A stretch of DNA of 64,000 nt, taken from Bacteroidales bacterium (GTDB lineage: Bacteria > Bacteroidota > Bacteroidia > Bacteroidales > F082). Shown here one piece after another: positions 17,372-26,981 of the stretch (its first letter is position 1; each line of letters begins with the position of its first letter). Both the position numbers and the translations under genes were made by a program. The DNA is taken from the NCBI GenBank assembly GCA_024400195.1, contig JAKSNC010000008.1:1-64000 (forward strand), given 5' to 3'. The notes below the pieces were generated by a model. It made no database searches. It was not told where the DNA came from and worked only from the letters and a program-made list of their open reading frames with translations.

Positions 17372-19033
17372 ATGAAGAAATTGTTTTTAACGATAGCAGC
17401 TTTTTGCTTTATAATCAGTCTTAAAGCACAAGATGACAACCTGCGTGACATCATGAAGGGCAGGGGAGAATACGTCTTCGCATTCAACTTTGACGACGTT
17501 GCCGATCTGAACGATATATCAAGAATTGTCTCCATAGACAAAGTCGATAACGGTGTCGTTACGGCATACGCCAATGAAGCGGAATATGAAAAGTTTTTAA
17601 CTTTAAATATTGAACATCAGCTTGTTATGCCAGAGCATCTTCTTAAAGATTTTAAGATGTTCGATGGCGGTCGTGCCGAATATGAATGGGACGCATATCC
17701 GACTTATTCGGCCTACGAGGATATGATGTACCAGTTCGCAGAAGACCATCCCGATAAATGCTCAATCATCGAACTTGGAACACTTTCATCCGGACATAAA
17801 ATCCTCGTCGCAAGGCTGAACGACGGGACGACGGACGGAGAGCCTAAGTTTCTTTATTCTTCAACGATGCACGGCGACGAATGCACGGGTTTCGTCATGA
17901 TGCTCAGACTTATCGACTACCTTCTGACGACTGACGATGCGCAGGTTAATGATTTGATTAACAATCTCGACATCTTCATTTGTCCTAATGCGAATCCCGA
18001 TGGAACATATCGTTGGACTGATGATAACGTCAATACCGCGACACGCGATAACGCTTCGGGCATAGATTTGAACCGTAACTACCCGGATTCACGCGTCGGA
18101 GAACATCCCGATGGTAACGAATATGCTGCCGAGACGCAGTTGTTTTTACAGTTGGCTTCAGATTATCAGTTTGTTATGGCGGCAAACTATCACGGTGGCT
18201 CGGAAGTTTTGAATTACCCGTGGGATAATTATTATCAGGTTCATGCCGATAATGTGTGGTGGAAATATGTCTGCCACGAATATGCCGACCTCACTCATCT
18301 CGTCGATCCTAATTACATGACTGATTACGACAACGGCATTGTCAATGGTTTTCAATGGTATATGATAACGGGAAGTCGTCAGGACTATATGAACTATTAC
18401 GCTGCATGCCGTGAAGTGACAATCGAGTGTTCGACGGTGAAGATTCCGGACGAGAGTCAGCTTCCTTCTTATTGGAATAAAAACAAGGAAAGTATGCTGA
18501 CCTATATGGGAGAGGCATTGAAGGGCATACACGGCGTCGTCACGGACAGCCTGACCGGAGAACCGCTTGAGGTTGAAGTCTTTGTGGAGGATCACGACAA
18601 AGTTTACTCCAAAATATATTCAAATCTGCCGCTCGGCGATTTCCACAGAGTGATAAATGGCGGTAACTGGACTCTGAAATTCTCTGCGGAAGGCTATAAG
18701 GACAAATATGTCGAGGTGGCAATTGAGGACGGCGGCAGAGTTGATATTGACGTCGCTATGGTACCGAGTGGTTCTTCGATAGATGAAAATGAAGATGATT
18801 TTGTCAAAGTGTATCCAAATCCAACTGAAGAAGTTTTGAATATAACGGTAAATACTTCAGAATCAATAAGATGGTCTATTTCGGATGTTTCTGGAAGAGT
18901 GCTTATGACAGGTGAGGTCGATGGTTGTTCGGAAATATCAGGCGTTGATGTATCGTCTTTAAACTCGGGAATTTATATTCTCGAAATAAAGAGTGATACT
19001 TTTTCTGTTTCAAGAAAAATCGCCGTCAGATAA
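17372..19033 (+). CDS. Secreted M14 zinc carboxypeptidase with T9SS sorting tail
   Basis: A 553-residue exported peptidase. I start it at 17372, eight codons inside the longest frame, because MKKLFLTIAAFCFIISLKAQ is a clean signal peptide directly after dapA. The M14 domain has the zinc ligands in STMHGDE (about residue 165) and NYHGGSEV (about 271), and the catalytic Glu in REVTIEC (about 347). A carboxypeptidase-regulatory beta domain starts at [14 protein letters not shown] (about 384), and a type A T9SS tail follows: VKVYPNPTEE, then GIYILEI and SRKIAVR at the end. The product should leave via type IX secretion, probably anchored to the cell surface. The paralogue at 37497 is larger. Confidence 0.92.
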   Translation: MKKLFLTIAAFCFIISLKAQDDNLRDIMKGRGEYVFAFNFDDVADLNDISRIVSIDKVDNGVVTAYANEAEYEKFLTLNIEHQLVMPEHLLKDFKMFDGGRAEYEWDAYPTYSAYEDMMYQFAEDHPDKCSIIELGTLSSGHKILVARLNDGTTDGEPKFLYSSTMHGDECTGFVMMLRLIDYLLTTDDAQVNDLINNLDIFICPNANPDGTYRWTDDNVNTATRDNASGIDLNRNYPDSRVGEHPDGNEYAAETQLFLQLASDYQFVMAANYHGGSEVLNYPWDNYYQVHADNVWWKYVCHEYADLTHLVDPNYMTDYDNGIVNGFQWYMITGSRQDYMNYYAACREVTIECSTVKIPDESQLPSYWNKNKESMLTYMGEALKGIHGVVTDSLTGEPLEVEVFVEDHDKVYSKIYSNLPLGDFHRVINGGNWTLKFSAEGYKDKYVEVAIEDGGRVDIDVAMVPSGSSIDENEDDFVKVYPNPTEEVLNITVNTSESIRWSISDVSGRVLMTGEVDGCSEISGVDVSSLNSGIYILEIKSDTFSVSRKIAVR

Positions 19034-19104
19034 AAAAGTGAATTCTGCAATGTTATGTGGATAATATTTTGAGTAAAAACGTAGTTACCAAACGAAAAAT
19101 AGAG

Positions 19105-19113
19105 TAATTTTGC
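19105..19113 (+). promoter_or_regulatory. -7 promoter element of bamD operon
   Basis: TAATTTTGC matches TAnnTTTGY and ends only seven bases before the bamD ATG, so the transcript would be leaderless or nearly so. Confidence 0.7.
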
Positions 19114-19120
19114 AACCCTG

Positions 19121-19918
19121 ATGAGAAAGATTCTGTTCATATTGGTTTTCGTCTTCGCTGCGACATTGGTTTCGTGTTCATACTCACGTCTTTTAAAGAG
19201 CACCGACCATGCCGCGAAATACAAGTACGCCCTTAATTGCTATGAGCATCACGACTATAACAGAACGCTCGAACTGTTCGACGTTCTGCAGTCGTACTAC
19301 AGAGGCAAGGCGGAGGGCGAAGAGATAGCCTACCTCACGGGCGAATGCTATTTCAATCTCAGCGAATATATGATAGCAAGCCAGTATTACAAACGGTATG
19401 CGGCAACCTATCCTTTCGCGTCACGCACTCCCGACGCTCTGTTTAAAAGCGCATATTGCTATTATAAGATTTCGCCTAATCAGAGCCTCGACCAGAAATA
19501 TACGCATCAGGCAATTAGTGAGTTTCAACAGTTTATCGACGCATATCCGTCGAATAAACTTGTGGAACGCGCAAACGGCATTATGGACACGCTCAGGATG
19601 AAGCTGGAAGAAAAAGACTTCGCCACATGCAAACTTTATTATAAAACTGGTGAATATCTTGCCGCAGTGACATCATTCGACACATTTTTAAAAGATTATC
19701 CAGGCACGAGCCATCGCGAAGAAATACTTTATTACACAATTCTGACCTACTGCCATTATGCGTTGGAAAGCGTGGAAGAGAAACAGAAGGAGAGATTCGA
19801 TCTCGCCCTTGAAAAATATAACACGCTGATATATGTCTATCCTGAAAGCCAATATACGGCCGAACTTGATGAGGCAATAGCGATAACAAGAGAAAAATTA
19901 ACAAAAAAGAAGAAATAA
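19121..19918 (+). CDS. bamD: Outer membrane assembly lipoprotein BamD
   Basis: A 265-residue lipoprotein of the beta-barrel assembly machinery, acting at the periplasmic face of the outer membrane. The signal peptide ends in the lipobox LVSC (Cys 20). TPR-like helical repeats follow: AKYKYALNCYEHHDYNRTLELFDVL, AYLTGECYFNLSEYMIASQYYKRY, DALFKSAYCYYKISPNQSLDQKYTHQAISEFQQF and a later CKLYYKTGEYLAAVTSFDTFL. Length and order fit BamD. It is first in the bamD-rpoZ-coaBC-DUF4835-recN run that is conserved in Bacteroidota. Confidence 0.93.
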   Translation: MRKILFILVFVFAATLVSCSYSRLLKSTDHAAKYKYALNCYEHHDYNRTLELFDVLQSYYRGKAEGEEIAYLTGECYFNLSEYMIASQYYKRYAATYPFASRTPDALFKSAYCYYKISPNQSLDQKYTHQAISEFQQFIDAYPSNKLVERANGIMDTLRMKLEEKDFATCKLYYKTGEYLAAVTSFDTFLKDYPGTSHREEILYYTILTYCHYALESVEEKQKERFDLALEKYNTLIYVYPESQYTAELDEAIAITREKLTKKKK

Positions 19919-19920
19919 TT

Positions 19921-20256
19921 ATGGATTTTAAGAATGTCAAAGCGGAGACGACCGCCATCACACGTCAGAAAGACCAGTTTTATGTCGGGACGGGTAATAT
20001 TTATGAGACAGTGTGTATCCTCACGAAAAGAGCCAACCAGATAGCGGCAGAGATGAAAGACGAACTCAACAAGAAAGTTGAGGAGTTCGCCAATATGAAC
20101 GACGGCATAGAGGAAGTCTTCGAGAACCGCGAACAGATTGAGGTGGCCAAGTTCTACGAGCGTCTTCCCAAACCGACTCTTATAGCCATCGAAGAGTTCT
20201 TGAACGACAAACTGTATTTCCGCAATCCTGCAAAGGAAAAGGAAGGCGATTTCTAA
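19921..20256 (+). CDS. rpoZ: RNA polymerase omega subunit, Bacteroidota type
   Basis: A 111-residue cytoplasmic protein two bases after bamD. NIYETVCILTKRANQIAAEMKDELNKKVEEF corresponds to the conserved helix of omega/Rpb6 that clamps the beta-prime C terminus. The remainder is the Bacteroidota-specific part, with FYERLPKPTLIAIEEFLNDKLYFRNP. The position between bamD and coaBC is usual for the phylum. The call rests on the Rpb6-like helix plus context and is fairly secure. Confidence 0.85.
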   Translation: MDFKNVKAETTAITRQKDQFYVGTGNIYETVCILTKRANQIAAEMKDELNKKVEEFANMNDGIEEVFENREQIEVAKFYERLPKPTLIAIEEFLNDKLYFRNPAKEKEGDF

Positions 20257-20266
20257 AAAACGTCTG

Positions 20267-21478
20267 ATGCTCACAGGAAAGAAGATCCTTATCGGCGTTA
20301 CGGGCGGCATAGCTGCTTACAAGATACCGTTGCTCGTGCGTCTCCTGAAGAAGCAGGAGGCTGACGTGCGTGTCATTATGACGCCGTCGGCTAAGGATTT
20401 TGTGACTCCACTGACTTTATCGACATTGAGCGGACACCCTGTTTTGTCTGAAGGTTTCGACAGGGAAACGGGGGAGTGGCACAGCCATGTGGAGCTTGGA
20501 ATGTGGGCGGATTTGATTGTTGTCGCGCCGGCTTCGGCCAATACTATTGCGAAGATGGCGTGCGGCATAGCCGACAATTATCTCCTTACGGTGTGTCTTG
20601 CCGCGAAATGTCCAATCATGTTCGCGCCCGCCATGGATCTTGATATGTTCAAACATCAGGCTACTCAAGAGAACATACGCAGGCTCGTGTCTCGCGGCTG
20701 CCGTCTCATCGCACCGGCATCGGGCGAACTCGCGAGCGGTCTTTGTGGTGAGGGCAGGATGGAGGAACCTGAGAAGATTTTCGAGTTGATAAGAGATTCT
20801 TTTTCTGTCGGGAAGCGTTTCGTAGGAAAAAAAGTACTTGTCACGGCAGGCCCGACATACGAAGCCATCGATCCGGTGCGTTTCATCGGGAACCACAGCT
20901 CGGGGCTGATGGGCATTGAGATTGCGCGGGTTTTCGTTGATCAGGGTGCTGATGTGACACTCGTGCTCGGGCCGTCTAACATACGTCCGGAACGAGGAAA
21001 GATAAAAGTCGTTCCTGTGACGACGGCAAAAGAGATGTACGATGCGGCAACGGTTTTCTTCAAAGAAGCCGACATCGCAGTCCTTTCGGCGGCAGTGGCC
21101 GATTTTCGTCCGTCGGAGACAGCGGGGCAGAAAATAAAAAAAGAGGAAGGCCGTGATGATATGATACTTCATCTCGTCAAGACTGACGACATACTCAAGA
21201 CGCTCGGAGCAATGAAGACCGACAGACAATATCTCGTTGGGTTTGCTCTTGAGACGCAGAACGGCCTCGAAAACGCAAAAAAGAAACTCCAGTCCAAAAA
21301 CGCCGACATGATTGTCCTTAACGTCATGAATGAGGCAGGAGTGGGATTTAAGACGAATACAAACAAGATAAGCGTCATCAGCGGCGACACAGTGATAAAT
21401 TTTGAACTTAAGCCTAAAAGCGAAGTCGCACGTGATGTAGTTGATTCAGTATATAACAATATAAAAAACAGATTATGA
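20267..21478 (+). CDS. coaBC: Bifunctional CoaBC (phosphopantothenoylcysteine decarboxylase/synthetase)
   Basis: A 403-residue fused enzyme of coenzyme A synthesis that couples 4'-phosphopantothenate with cysteine and decarboxylates the product. The N-terminal flavin decarboxylase (1 to about 180) starts KKILIGVTGGIAAYKIP and has HVELGMWADLIVVAPASANTIAK and FAPAMDLDM. The C-terminal synthetase (about 185-403) has TAGPTYEAIDPVRFIGNHSSG, AAVADFRP and a DMIVLN motif. The length is standard. The ATG is 10 bases after rpoZ and the stop overlaps the DUF4835 gene by four bases. Confidence 0.96.
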   Translation: MLTGKKILIGVTGGIAAYKIPLLVRLLKKQEADVRVIMTPSAKDFVTPLTLSTLSGHPVLSEGFDRETGEWHSHVELGMWADLIVVAPASANTIAKMACGIADNYLLTVCLAAKCPIMFAPAMDLDMFKHQATQENIRRLVSRGCRLIAPASGELASGLCGEGRMEEPEKIFELIRDSFSVGKRFVGKKVLVTAGPTYEAIDPVRFIGNHSSGLMGIEIARVFVDQGADVTLVLGPSNIRPERGKIKVVPVTTAKEMYDAATVFFKEADIAVLSAAVADFRPSETAGQKIKKEEGRDDMILHLVKTDDILKTLGAMKTDRQYLVGFALETQNGLENAKKKLQSKNADMIVLNVMNEAGVGFKTNTNKISVISGDTVINFELKPKSEVARDVVDSVYNNIKNRL

Positions 21479-22368
21479 AACGATTAGTGTTGCTTTTCGC
21501 GCTCGTCGCTCCGCTCCTCGCGCTCAACGCGCAGGAATTTAATATGACAGTGTCGGTCAACTCGTCTAAAGTGGGAGGAACCGACCAACGCGCTTACGAG
21601 GCTCTCAAGGAGAGTGTAACCGATTTCTTCAACAACAGGGTGTGGACTAACGCCCCGATAGCTCCGGAAGAACGTCTCGTCGGCTCAGTGGCCATCGTCG
21701 TTAAAGAGAAAAACTCGAACACCATCACGGCGGAACTGAATATCGCACTACGCCGCCCGGTCTATGGCTCGTCGTATAACACGCCGATTTTCAACTATAT
21801 CGACCAAGATTTTACTTTCGAATATGTCGAGTCGCAGCCGATGGACTTCAGCGAGACGGCATTCACTTCAAACCTGACATCGACATTGGCTTTCTATGCC
21901 TATTATTGCCTCGGAATATATTTCGATACATTCGCACTTAACGGCGGCGATAATTTCTTCAAAGAAGCCGAACAGATTGTCAACGTGTCGCAGAGTGCGG
22001 CAGAATCCGGTTGGAAGGCCTTCGATAGCAACAAAAACCGCTATTGGCTCGCCGAAAATATGACAAATTCGTCATATAAACTTATGCGTCAGTATATGTA
22101 CGAATATCACCGCCTCGGCTTGGATGTCATGTCAACAAGGACAGAAGAAGGCCGCGAGAAGATTACAGAGGCTCTCGGCATGTTGAGGCAGATTTATAAT
22201 GAGAAACCTTCGACTTTCTTCATCGGTCTTATTCCTGATACGAAACGTGACGAGTGGAAAAATATCTACACAGAAGGTACACAGCAGGAGAAAATGCAGG
22301 CCGTCAGCATCCTCAGGGAACTCGATCCTTCGCATTCCGATGAATATGAGCAACTTCTGAAGAAGTAA
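21475..22368 (+). CDS. DUF4835 / PorD-like protein
   Basis: A 297-residue periplasmic protein with signal peptide MKRLVLLFALVAPLLALNAQ. It contains FNMTVSVNSSKVGGTDQRAYEALKESVTDFFNNRVWT, LNIALRRPVYGSSYNTPIFNYID and AYYCLGIYFDTFALNGGDNFF, landmarks of the DUF4835 family that usually sits between coaBC and recN. From memory the family is annotated as type IX secretion protein PorD; that would fit the T9SS substrates in this window, but I cannot verify the role from sequence. The ATG overlaps coaBC by four bases; recN starts four bases after the stop. Confidence 0.82.
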   Translation: MKRLVLLFALVAPLLALNAQEFNMTVSVNSSKVGGTDQRAYEALKESVTDFFNNRVWTNAPIAPEERLVGSVAIVVKEKNSNTITAELNIALRRPVYGSSYNTPIFNYIDQDFTFEYVESQPMDFSETAFTSNLTSTLAFYAYYCLGIYFDTFALNGGDNFFKEAEQIVNVSQSAAESGWKAFDSNKNRYWLAENMTNSSYKLMRQYMYEYHRLGLDVMSTRTEEGREKITEALGMLRQIYNEKPSTFFIGLIPDTKRDEWKNIYTEGTQQEKMQAVSILRELDPSHSDEYEQLLKK

Positions 22369-22371
22369 ATT

Positions 22372-24033
22372 ATGCTTTGCCGTCTTTCAATCTCAAATTA
22401 TGCGCTCATCAATGAGCTCACAGTCGATTTTTATGACGGTTTTACTGCTATAACGGGAGAAACAGGCGCAGGGAAATCTATCTTTCTCGACGCGCTGAGT
22501 TTCGTCCTAGGCGACAGAGCCGATACAGGCGTGCTTTTTAATAAGGAGAAAAAATGCGTTGTTGAAGCAACTTTCCGTCTTGATGACGAAAGACTTAAGG
22601 CTTTTTTTGAAGAAAATGACTTCGATTTTGATAATGAATGTGTTCTGCGTCGTGAACTGACACCCCAAAAGAAGACGCGGGCTTTTATCAACGACACGCC
22701 GGCAACGGTTCAGCAACTTAAAACTCTCGGAATGAACCTCGTCGATATTCATTCGCAACACGACTCACTGCTTATCACTGATGACTCATTTCAACTGTCC
22801 CTCATCGACGAAGCCGCCGAAAATACGGATATTCTCGAAAAATATAAGGCCGACTACAAACACTTCACCTCGTTGAAAAAAGAACTCGACGATATGAAGG
22901 AACGCGCAGTCAAAGATGCCGCCGAAAACGATTTTCTTTCGTTTCAGCTTGAAGAATTTCAAAAGGCAAAACTCCTTGACGGCGAATATGACGATGTGTC
23001 ACAACGTCTCGAACTGTTGAGAAACTCAGAAGAAATCAGGGAACTTATGCTTTCATCTGTAGATGTGATGGAGCAGTCGGAGTCTTCAATAATCAACAAA
23101 CTGAAGGATTTGAAGAATCTTTTCGACCGCCTGAAACGCTTTGTGCCTGAAGCAGAACAGTTTGCGGAACGTGTCGAAGCGGCTCGCATAGACTTGAAGG
23201 ACATCGCTCGCGACGTGGAAAACCTTTCCGATTTGTCACAGTTCGACGACTCCTCTCTTGACGAACTGCAGAATCGTTTCGACTTGATACAGAACCTCAT
23301 GATGAAGCATCACGTCAGCAATTACGCTGAGCTTCTTAATGTTCGTGAGGACATCGCGCACCGAGTGTTGTTCTTTTCCAATATTGATGAAAATATAGAG
23401 GTTAAGGAAAAGGAAATCGCTGAAATCTCTTCTAAATTGGGTGAGCAGGCTGAAAAGCTTCATAAGAGACGTGCTGCAGCAGCCAAGACTTTCGCGGAGG
23501 CGGTGACGGCAACGGTTCGAAACCTGTCGATGCCGTATGCCGTCTTTACTGTGGAATGTGAGAAGACAGACGCGTTTTCGTCAACAGGAGCCGATAAAGT
23601 GCGTTTCCTGTTTTCCGCCAATAAAGGCATTGATCCTAATGTGATGTCGAAAGTGGCTTCAGGAGGCGAACTGTCGCGTCTGATGCTTGCAGTGAAACAT
23701 ACGGCTGCCGTCAGAAGCTATATCCCGACGATGATTTTCGACGAGATTGACACGGGCGTCTCCGGCGTTGTGGCATCAAAACTCGGCTCGATGATGCGCG
23801 AGATGGGAGAACATCTGCAGATAGTCAGCATTACGCATCTTCCGCAGATAGCGAGCAAAGCCACAAACCATTTCTTCGTCTTTAAAAATAATGACGGGAA
23901 ACAGACCTTCTCGTCAATGAAAATACTTGATAAACAAGAGAGAATAACGGAGTTGGCCAAGATGTTGAGCAACGATAAGGTTACTGAATCGGCTCTCAAG
24001 GCTGCCGCCGACCTTCTCCAAACGAATCAATAA
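22372..24033 (+). CDS. recN: DNA repair protein RecN
   Basis: A 553-residue SMC-like ATPase of double-strand-break repair. Seen in order are the start MLCRLSISNYALINELTVDF, Walker A ITGETGAGKSIFLDALSFVLG (about residues 24-44), the QQ-containing Q-loop DIHSQHDS, a long coiled-coil centre (about 150-370), the ABC signature SGGELSRLMLA (about 431-441) and Walker B MIFDEIDTGVSG (about 459-470). The length is normal. It belongs to the bamD operon and is followed after 10 bases by the aldolase gene. Assignment is secure. Confidence 0.97.
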   Translation: MLCRLSISNYALINELTVDFYDGFTAITGETGAGKSIFLDALSFVLGDRADTGVLFNKEKKCVVEATFRLDDERLKAFFEENDFDFDNECVLRRELTPQKKTRAFINDTPATVQQLKTLGMNLVDIHSQHDSLLITDDSFQLSLIDEAAENTDILEKYKADYKHFTSLKKELDDMKERAVKDAAENDFLSFQLEEFQKAKLLDGEYDDVSQRLELLRNSEEIRELMLSSVDVMEQSESSIINKLKDLKNLFDRLKRFVPEAEQFAERVEAARIDLKDIARDVENLSDLSQFDDSSLDELQNRFDLIQNLMMKHHVSNYAELLNVREDIAHRVLFFSNIDENIEVKEKEIAEISSKLGEQAEKLHKRRAAAAKTFAEAVTATVRNLSMPYAVFTVECEKTDAFSSTGADKVRFLFSANKGIDPNVMSKVASGGELSRLMLAVKHTAAVRSYIPTMIFDEIDTGVSGVVASKLGSMMREMGEHLQIVSITHLPQIASKATNHFFVFKNNDGKQTFSSMKILDKQERITELAKMLSNDKVTESALKAAADLLQTNQ

Positions 24034-24043
24034 AAATACTTTT

Positions 24044-25069
24044 ATGAAACGCGGTTTTGGAAGTGACAATCATTCGGGGATAAGTCCCGAAATCCTTGAT
24101 GCGATAGCAAAAGCCAACGTCGGGCATGCGCTGGCATACGGCGACGACGAATATACCGAAAGGACGGCTCGTCTCTTTAAGAAATATTTCGGTGATGATA
24201 CTGAGACATTCTTCGTCTTCAACGGAACGGGAGCGAATGTGCTTTGTATTGATGCGATGGCTGGTTCGTTCAATTCTGTGATTTGTGCTGAGACAGCTCA
24301 CGTCAATGTTGATGAATGCGGCGCGCCCCAACATATCGTCGGCTGCCGCCTTGTTACCATTCCTACATCAGACGGCAAACTCAGGCCGGAAATGATAAAG
24401 CCTCTGCTTCACGTCTTCGGCTTCGAACATCATTCGCAGCCCAAGGCGATAACGATAACGCAATCAACGGAACTCGGTACGCTCTACACTCTCGACGAGA
24501 TAAAGTCACTCGCTGACTTCGCTCATGCCAACGGACTCTACCTCCATGTCGATGGGGCTCGCATAGCAAACGCGTCTGTCGCACTCGGAGCCACGTTTAA
24601 GGAGATGACGACCGACTGCGGCGTTGACGTACTTTCGTTCGGCGGCACAAAAAACGGCATGATGCTCGGTGAAGCGTGCGTCTTCATCAACCCAAAACTC
24701 GCGGAAGACTTCAAATATCGTCGCAAACAGGATTTGCAACTCTGCTCGAAGATGAGGTTCGTGGCGGTACAGTTCGAGGCATACCTTGAAAAAGATGTGT
24801 GGAGACGTAACGCCGAACATTCCAACGCGATGGCAGAGAAACTTTACGAAAAGGTGAAAAATCTTCCAAATCTTGAAGTCGTCTATCCCGTTCAGGCAAA
24901 CGGCGTATTCGCAAAACTGCCGAGAAACGTGTGGACTAAACTTCAGGAGAAGTATTTCTTCTACGACTGGGATTTGGATAACGACGTCGTGCGCTGGCTC
25001 TGCTCTTTCGATACGACCGATGAGGATATTGACGATTTCGTAGCGGAACTGAAGAAACTGCTGAAGTAG
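24044..25069 (+). CDS. ltaE: Low-specificity L-threonine aldolase
   Basis: A 341-residue PLP enzyme of the threonine-aldolase/beta-eliminating lyase family, splitting threonine or allo-threonine into glycine and acetaldehyde. Visible are the start GFGSDNHSGISPEILDAI, AETAHVNVDECGAP, ITQSTELGTLYTLDEIKSL, YLHVDGARIANA with the PLP-binding Asp, and SFGGTKNGMMLGEA with the Schiff-base Lys. The enzyme is cytoplasmic and of normal length. It trails recN by 10 bases. The exact substrate preference cannot be read from the sequence. Confidence 0.9.
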   Translation: MKRGFGSDNHSGISPEILDAIAKANVGHALAYGDDEYTERTARLFKKYFGDDTETFFVFNGTGANVLCIDAMAGSFNSVICAETAHVNVDECGAPQHIVGCRLVTIPTSDGKLRPEMIKPLLHVFGFEHHSQPKAITITQSTELGTLYTLDEIKSLADFAHANGLYLHVDGARIANASVALGATFKEMTTDCGVDVLSFGGTKNGMMLGEACVFINPKLAEDFKYRRKQDLQLCSKMRFVAVQFEAYLEKDVWRRNAEHSNAMAEKLYEKVKNLPNLEVVYPVQANGVFAKLPRNVWTKLQEKYFFYDWDLDNDVVRWLCSFDTTDEDIDDFVAELKKLLK

Positions 25070-25109
25070 GGAAGTGCGACTTGTTAGAATAATTTAAAGA
25101 TATAAAGAT

Positions 25110-25940
25110 ATGAAACTTATTGCAGATAGCGGTTCAACGAAGACAGATTGGGTTCTTCTTGACGATAAAGGTGTCGTTTTTGAGAAAAAAACACGCGGCT
25201 ACAATCCGAATCATTCCGGTGTTGACGTTCTTGAGGATATTGTCAAAAATGAGTTGGATTGTCGATGTGATGTGGCTGATATTAAAGAACTCTGGTTTTA
25301 CGGGGCCGGTTGCTCCGACGCTGAAGAAACTCGCAAGGTATATGATTGTCTGACAATGCTTTTCCCGAAGACGACTGTCTATGTCGAGGAAGATACGCTC
25401 GCGGCTTGCCATGCTTTGTTTGGTGATGAGGCCGGAGTCGCCTGCATATTGGGAACGGGAGCCAATGCGTCGCTGTATGATGGTAAGAACATACTGTCAG
25501 AACCGCCGTCACTCGGATTTATACTCGGCGATGACGGCTCGGGCTCGTATATCGGCAGAAACCTCATCAGACATTACGTCTATAACACTATGCCACAGCA
25601 TATCCGCAAAGATTTCGACTTCGATTTTCCAGATTTTATACAGAAGATATATCATGGCGATACGCCGGCAAAGCATATAGCGTCGTACGCTAAATTCGTT
25701 GATAGTCATATAGATGACCCGTTTATTCACGATCTCGTTTATGACTGTTTCAAATCGTATGTCGATAATTTTCTTGGCTATTTTGCCGATGCCCGCAAGA
25801 TGAAGATTGCCTTCGTCGGTTCGATAGCGTTCTCGCTTCAGGATATTCTAAGAGAGTGCTTGACGGACAATGGCTACAACCTCGTTAAGGTTCTGAAGTC
25901 GCCCCACGACGCGATGATACAGTATCATCTGAAACATTGA
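25110..25940 (+). CDS. BadF/BadG-type ATPase, N-acetylglucosamine-kinase-like
   Basis: A 276-residue ASKHA-fold protein. The phosphate-1 motif ADSGSTKTDWVLLD opens the protein; AACHALFG is followed by the phosphate-2 region ACILGTGANASLYDG, and LGFILGDDGSGSYIGRNLI follows. Such proteins in Bacteroidota resemble the eukaryotic GlcNAc kinase branch of the BcrAD/BadFG family and are thought to phosphorylate amino sugars, probably for peptidoglycan or mucin sugar recycling. The substrate is inference. It is 40 bases after ltaE and convergent with the next gene. Confidence 0.82.
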   Translation: MKLIADSGSTKTDWVLLDDKGVVFEKKTRGYNPNHSGVDVLEDIVKNELDCRCDVADIKELWFYGAGCSDAEETRKVYDCLTMLFPKTTVYVEEDTLAACHALFGDEAGVACILGTGANASLYDGKNILSEPPSLGFILGDDGSGSYIGRNLIRHYVYNTMPQHIRKDFDFDFPDFIQKIYHGDTPAKHIASYAKFVDSHIDDPFIHDLVYDCFKSYVDNFLGYFADARKMKIAFVGSIAFSLQDILRECLTDNGYNLVKVLKSPHDAMIQYHLKH

Positions 25941-25970
25941 ATTTTAAGCCATTAACTGACTTTTAGCGTC

Positions 25971-26747
25971 TCAATCGACGTTGATTTGAAGTCCGTCGTA
26001 TGCGAGTTCCATTCCTTTTGGCAGCGTCTTGTTTACGTCGGCGGCGAGTCCGATGTGGTGGCTGCAGTGGGTGAACCAAATGTGTCGTGCTCCGATGCGC
26101 TGCGACAATGTTATCGCCTGTTCGAGGTTGATGTGCGAATAGTGCTTCTCGTGATGAAGGGCCTCGATGATGAGGTAATCAACACCTTTCAGAGCTTTGA
26201 TGCCTTCTTCCGAGATGTAGCTTAAATCGGTGACGTATGCGAAACTGCCTATGCGGAATGCGTAGCATAACATCTTAAGATGCAGCATTGGAATAGGTAT
26301 GAATGTCAAATCGTTGATTGTTATTGGTTGATAGTCTTTTATAGTATGAAGGTCGAAAGTTGGGGCACCGGGGTATAGTTCGTTTTTCTTGACAAAGGCG
26401 TATGAATATTCTCTCTTTATCTCGTCTTGTGCGTCGTCGGAAGCATATATGGGCATCGAGATGTTTTGTCTGAACTCCAACGGCCTAAGGTCGTCGAGGC
26501 CTCCGATATGGTCTTTGTGGTGATGTGTGATGAGCACGGCATCGAGATGCGATATTCCTTCGCGCAGCATCTGTTGACGGAAGTCAGGGCCGCAATCAAT
26601 GCAGACCGCAGTTGATTCATTTTCAACAATAATTGATGTGCGCGTGCGCTTGTCGCGAGGGTCTTTCGACTTGCACACTTCGCATCCGCATCCTATGACG
26701 GGAACGCCTTGTGATGTCCCACAGCCCAAAACAGTAATCGTTATCAT
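25971..26747 (-). CDS. MBL-fold metallohydrolase, PhnP-like
   Basis: A 258-residue metallo-beta-lactamase-fold hydrolase. I start it at 26747 (MITITVLGCGTSQGVP), since the ten-codon extension precedes the first strand. Near residue 20 lies the extra motif GCGCEVCKSKDPRDKRTR, which resembles the structural zinc site of PhnP-type phosphodiesterases. The metal motif is ITHHHKDHIGGLDDLRPL, with YVTDLSYI and the C-terminal WFTHCSHH supplying further ligands. A cyclic phosphodiesterase activity is the best guess from family resemblance; there are no phn genes nearby. It is convergent with the kinase gene. Confidence 0.85.
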   Translation of the reverse strand: MITITVLGCGTSQGVPVIGCGCEVCKSKDPRDKRTRTSIIVENESTAVCIDCGPDFRQQMLREGISHLDAVLITHHHKDHIGGLDDLRPLEFRQNISMPIYASDDAQDEIKREYSYAFVKKNELYPGAPTFDLHTIKDYQPITINDLTFIPIPMLHLKMLCYAFRIGSFAYVTDLSYISEEGIKALKGVDYLIIEALHHEKHYSHINLEQAITLSQRIGARHIWFTHCSHHIGLAADVNKTLPKGMELAYDGLQINVD

Positions 26748-26773
26748 GATGATTTCTCGTATATCGTCGTGCC

Positions 26774-26782
26774 GCAAAGGTA
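26774..26782 (-). promoter_or_regulatory. -7 promoter element of the MBL hydrolase gene
   Basis: The minus strand reads TACCTTTGC, a match to TAnnTTTGY, 26 bases upstream of the ATG at 26747. Confidence 0.65.
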
Positions 26783-26928
26783 GTGATTTTTACTGTCCGT
26801 TTTTGTCGTTTCGTAGCAATAAAGTGTGCGAAAAATTCAATTTCCGATTTGCATTTTTCAAGATGATTTTGATGCGCAAAGGTTGAAAAAACTGGTAATC
26901 ACTTTCCAAATGACAAACGATTTTTTAT

Positions 26929-26937
26929 TATTTTTGT
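26929..26937 (+). promoter_or_regulatory. -7 promoter element of the secreted nuclease gene
   Basis: TATTTTTGT matches TAnnTTTGY, 44 bases before the ATG at 26982. The 234-base gap between the divergent genes shows nothing else. Confidence 0.6.
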
Positions 26938-26981
26938 GTCCCATTAAAGTTTTTTAACATTTAAAGCGAAAACTGTTAAGA

